Positions 62,095 through 64,000 of a stretch of 64,000 bases of DNA are shown in pieces. Both the position numbers and the translations under genes were made by a program. The notes beneath the pieces are model-generated. The model was given only the letters and a program-made list of their open reading frames with translations. It was not told where the DNA came from and did not search any database. Source of the stretch: Streptomyces sp. NBC_01275 (lineage in GTDB: Bacteria; Actinomycetota; Actinomycetes; Streptomycetales; Streptomycetaceae). The stretch is taken from contig NZ_JAPEOZ010000001.1 of NCBI RefSeq assembly GCF_026340655.1, forward strand, positions 10,292,001-10,356,000, read 5' to 3'. Each line of letters starts with the position of its first letter. Within the stretch, counting starts at the first letter, position 1.

Positions 62095-62615
62095 GGCCGA
62101 GTGCGCCGCACACCCTCGTCAGCCCCTCCATCCGTACGATCGCGCCCGCCCGGCTCGGACAGGACGGCCGGGGCACGCGGTCCCGTGCCTGTTCGCACGC
62201 CGCACGGGACTGCGATCAGCGTCCACGGACCCGTCCGCATCCCGTTCCGCCCGTCTCCGTCCTCTTTCCGCGGCTTCACGGCGACAAATCTGGGAATGGC
62301 TGATTCCGCCGTCCTCCGCCTCAGCGGACGTGTCGTCACACCATCAGGGCTCCGGTGGACGCCCCGGAGACACCGGTGACCGGCCTGCCCAGGCGAAACC
62401 GCCGCCCGCACCGGCCCACGGCTGCCACACCGCCGACCGCTGCTCCTCCCCAAGCCGCGGCCGCAGAGAAATCCGAAAGGTTCCGGACTGGTGTGCGGCA
62501 TGGCCCGAACTCGCCTTCAATCGATGCCAGTTGAGCCCATCCGGCTGATCGGCTGTCAGTGCCGGGCGTCAACATGACTGCGACGCCGGGAACCCACCAC
62601 CAGCTGGAGGACCAC
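62095..62615. other. About 520 bp without a recognisable gene
   Basis: Pro/Ala/Arg-rich frames only. The promoter of the small secreted-type protein at 62616 should be in the right part. I see no operator-like symmetry. Confidence 0.35.
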
Positions 62616-62963
62616 ATGCCCTTCGTCCGTTCGTACGTGCGCTCCGACGGGACGCCGGTACGCGGACACTCCCGATGGGCGCCGGGCGCGCGCCGGGAGA
62701 TGACCATCGTCGCCGCAGTCGGCCTGGCCGTGCTCGGCTACGGCAACGCCCACACCGCCGACGGCTCGGACAACACGCAGCCCACGCCGTCGGTCACCTA
62801 CCCCATCCGCTTCGGCCACACCGACAGCAAGCCGCGGGCGGCCGTGCCGAGCCCGGCTGTCTCCTACCCGATCCGGTTCGACACGCCGACCGCCAAGCGA
62901 GCCAAGCCCACACCGAGCGTGTCGTACCCGATCGACCTCTCCGCCCTGGCCGGTGGGCGGTGA
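62616..62963 (+). CDS. Small protein with one hydrophobic segment and three YPI repeats, unknown function
   Basis: A 115-residue protein, ATG 62616 with GGAGGAC upstream. One hydrophobic segment (about 34-46, MTIVAAVGLAVLGY) follows a basic N-terminus, so it is probably membrane-anchored or exported. The rest carries three copies of a 17-25-residue unit: PTPSVTYPIRFGH, PSPAVSYPIRFDT and PTPSVSYPIDLSA. I know no function for this family. Its stop overlaps the start of the nuclease gene at 62960 (GTGA), so the two products are made together. Confidence 0.7.
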   Translation: MPFVRSYVRSDGTPVRGHSRWAPGARREMTIVAAVGLAVLGYGNAHTADGSDNTQPTPSVTYPIRFGHTDSKPRAAVPSPAVSYPIRFDTPTAKRAKPTPSVSYPIDLSALAGGR

Positions 62964-63661
62964 CCCGGCGCCCACCGGCCCGGCGGCGCCCTGCACGGCG
63001 CCCCAGCCGGCGCCGCCAACCACAGCAGACACCGTTCGCCGGCCTGTGCGTGACCGCAGCCGTGACCCTCTGGCTCGTGGCGAAAGCGGTCGACTGGCTT
63101 CTCGCGCACTGGTGGCTGCTGCTGGTCGCGGCCGTCATCGCCGTTCTGGCAGGCATCGGATGGTGGCAGCAGCGGGCTCAGCGCGCCCAGTGGGAGCAGG
63201 CCCAGGCGCGTGCCCTGCGCTACGGACTGCCGCAGCTGGACACACTGCCCCACCGGCAGTTCGAGTACGCGGTCCGGGACCTGATGCGCCGGGACGGCTG
63301 CGCCGACGCCGTCCAGGTCGGCGGACAGGGCGACCTCGGGGCGGACGTGAAGGCGACCGACCCGCTGGGACGCCGCTGGGTGATCCAGTGCAAGCACCGC
63401 CGTCACGGCGAGCACGGCGCAGCCGTGGGCACACCGGAACTGCAGGCGCTGAACGGCACCGGACGCCCGGTCCACCAGGCGGACGTGGTCGTGATGGTCA
63501 CCAACGGAAGGATCACCCAGCCCGGCCAGGTCTTCGCCCGGCAGCAGCGCCTGCACCTCGTGGACCGCACACTGCTCGGCGCCTGGGCATCCGGGGTGCG
63601 ACCGCTGTGGGAGCTACTGCCCGCACTGCCTCCGCCTCGCAGGCCGTCTGCACGGTCCTGA
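62960..63661 (+). CDS. Membrane-anchored restriction endonuclease-like (Mrr_cat) protein
   Basis: A 233-residue protein, GTG 62960 overlapping the previous stop. After a very basic N-terminus there are two hydrophobic helices (TPFAGLCVTAAVTLWLVAKAV and LLLVAAVIAVLAGIGWW, about 25-70), then a PD-(D/E)xK nuclease domain. That domain includes LDTLPHRQFEYAVRDLMRRD, then DLGADVKATDPLGRRWVIQC with the catalytic Asp and the QCK motif (Gln-Cys-Lys near 150), and VVMVTNGRITQPGQVFARQQ. This is the Mrr_cat family, usually a modification-dependent nuclease or DNA-end sensor. The membrane anchor and coupling to the YPI-repeat protein are the unusual points. Confidence 0.85.
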   Translation: MTRRPPARRRPARRPSRRRQPQQTPFAGLCVTAAVTLWLVAKAVDWLLAHWWLLLVAAVIAVLAGIGWWQQRAQRAQWEQAQARALRYGLPQLDTLPHRQFEYAVRDLMRRDGCADAVQVGGQGDLGADVKATDPLGRRWVIQCKHRRHGEHGAAVGTPELQALNGTGRPVHQADVVVMVTNGRITQPGQVFARQQRLHLVDRTLLGAWASGVRPLWELLPALPPPRRPSARS

Positions 63662-63685
63662 CCGTCCGCGCCGTCATGCAGGGCG

Positions 63686-63744
63686 CCTCACCCGGCGTCT
63701 GCCCGGCCGCCCGCCCAGGACGGCCGGGCAGACGCCGGGTGAGG
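63686..63744. terminator. Very large perfect hairpin after the Mrr gene
   Basis: Arms of 24 bp (63686-63709 and 63721-63744) are perfectly complementary around an 11-nt loop (cccgcccagga), starting 24 bp after the nuclease stop. It is long for a simple terminator and would work on both strands. Confidence 0.8.
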
Positions 63745-63856
63745 GCCTGCCCGTGAGCGTCGATCGACGGGGGCAACGCCCGCAGCCATTACGGCGTCGT
63801 CTGGCGCCCGGACAAGCTGGCGGCCCTGACGGCCACGGCGGCTGGGCCCGACGGCC

Positions 63857-64000
63857 TCAGCGGCGCCTGTCGGCCCCGTGAACGCTCTGCCAGTGCTCAA
63901 GAGCGGGAAGCGTGTGCTTGCCGACCGCCGACTCGGCACGGCGCGGATCAAGCCGGCGCATTGCATGCACGACGTCGACGAAGGGCGAGTCGAACAACGC
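63857..64000 (-). CDS. C-terminal end of an unidentified protein (continues beyond the window)
   Basis: The minus-strand frame from the window edge reads ALFDSPFVDVVHAMRRLDPR then RAESAVGKHTLPALEHWQSV, HGADRRR and stop at 63857. Composition is coding-like (alternating hydrophobic and charged residues). I do not recognise the family from 47 residues. It is convergent with the Mrr gene, with the large hairpin between them. Confidence 0.45.
   Translation of the reverse strand, partial: ALFDSPFVDVVHAMRRLDPRRAESAVGKHTLPALEHWQSVHGADRRR

Noticed and set aside
1..64000. Secondary-metabolite gene cluster
   Set aside because: No PKS, NRPS, terpene synthase, lanthipeptide or precursor-peptide genes were seen; the FAD monooxygenase and oxidoreductases stand with regulators only.

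Overview
The window is high-GC actinobacterial DNA, almost certainly from a Streptomyces chromosome arm. The evidence is the very high third-position GC, the many GTG starts, carbohydrate ABC systems without their own ATPase, a tap-tpg telomere locus, and a dense scatter of broken insertion sequences and gene fragments. Intact genes are plausible and well formed. The DNA between them is mostly wreckage, as expected of an unstable subtelomeric arm.

Layout. 0-4.3 kb: a xylan/arabinoxylan cluster (LacI regulator, secreted arabinofuranosidase-like enzyme, GH43 xylosidase) with a CGAAA-N-TTTCG operator. 4.4-12.1 kb: mostly decayed genes, namely an oligopeptide ABC ATPase, a LuxR regulator, a transposase, a carboxylesterase fused to a broken CUT1 sugar transporter, a rhamnosidase start and an IS21 istB, with one intact MarR gene and one intact sugar-binding lipoprotein. 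12.1-16.4 kb: an oxidoreductase with a divergent AraC regulator, a segment repeated at 57.3 kb, and glutamate decarboxylase. 16.9-19.9 kb: a three-gene recombinase cassette (canonical tyrosine recombinase, small HTH protein, zinc-knuckle recombinase-like protein lacking most catalytic residues). 20-25 kb: small hypothetical genes, a GAP-family membrane protein, IS remnants and a decayed second copy of the recombinase-like gene. 25.2-30.5 kb: a TetR/FAD-monooxygenase pair, then a hydrolase and a ruined oxidoreductase.

30.7-41.9 kb is the best-preserved functional unit. It holds a GH78 alpha-L-rhamnosidase, two CUT1 permeases, a solute-binding lipoprotein, a LacI regulator, a secreted BNR-propeller enzyme with ricin-type lectin domains and a secreted GH43 endo-arabinanase-like enzyme. 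Three copies of an 18-bp palindrome (consensus CATTGAAGCGCTTCAATG) lie before the binding-protein operon, the regulator gene and the propeller gene, so this is probably one pectin side-chain regulon. The secreted enzymes would release oligosaccharides, the lipoprotein and permeases import them (energised by a shared ATPase elsewhere, as with MsiK), and the cytoplasmic rhamnosidase trims them.

42-50 kb: TetR fragments, a GNAT gene, a frameshifted IS1182 element, and an operon of oxidoreductase, alpha/beta hydrolase and EthD-like protein flanked by TetR regulators. It resembles the decayed locus at 28-30 kb. 50-52.3 kb: degraded tap followed by a frameshifted tpg. 52.4-61 kb: a DHFR-like reductase, transposase fragments, 12-bp tandem repeats, a lipase, a DUF7144-type membrane protein and an M20 amidohydrolase. 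61.5-64 kb: an initiator tRNA, a TPR fragment, a small YPI-repeat protein overlapping a membrane-anchored Mrr-type nuclease, a large perfect hairpin, and the end of an unidentified gene.

All family names rest on reading the sequence and recalled family motifs; no search was run.
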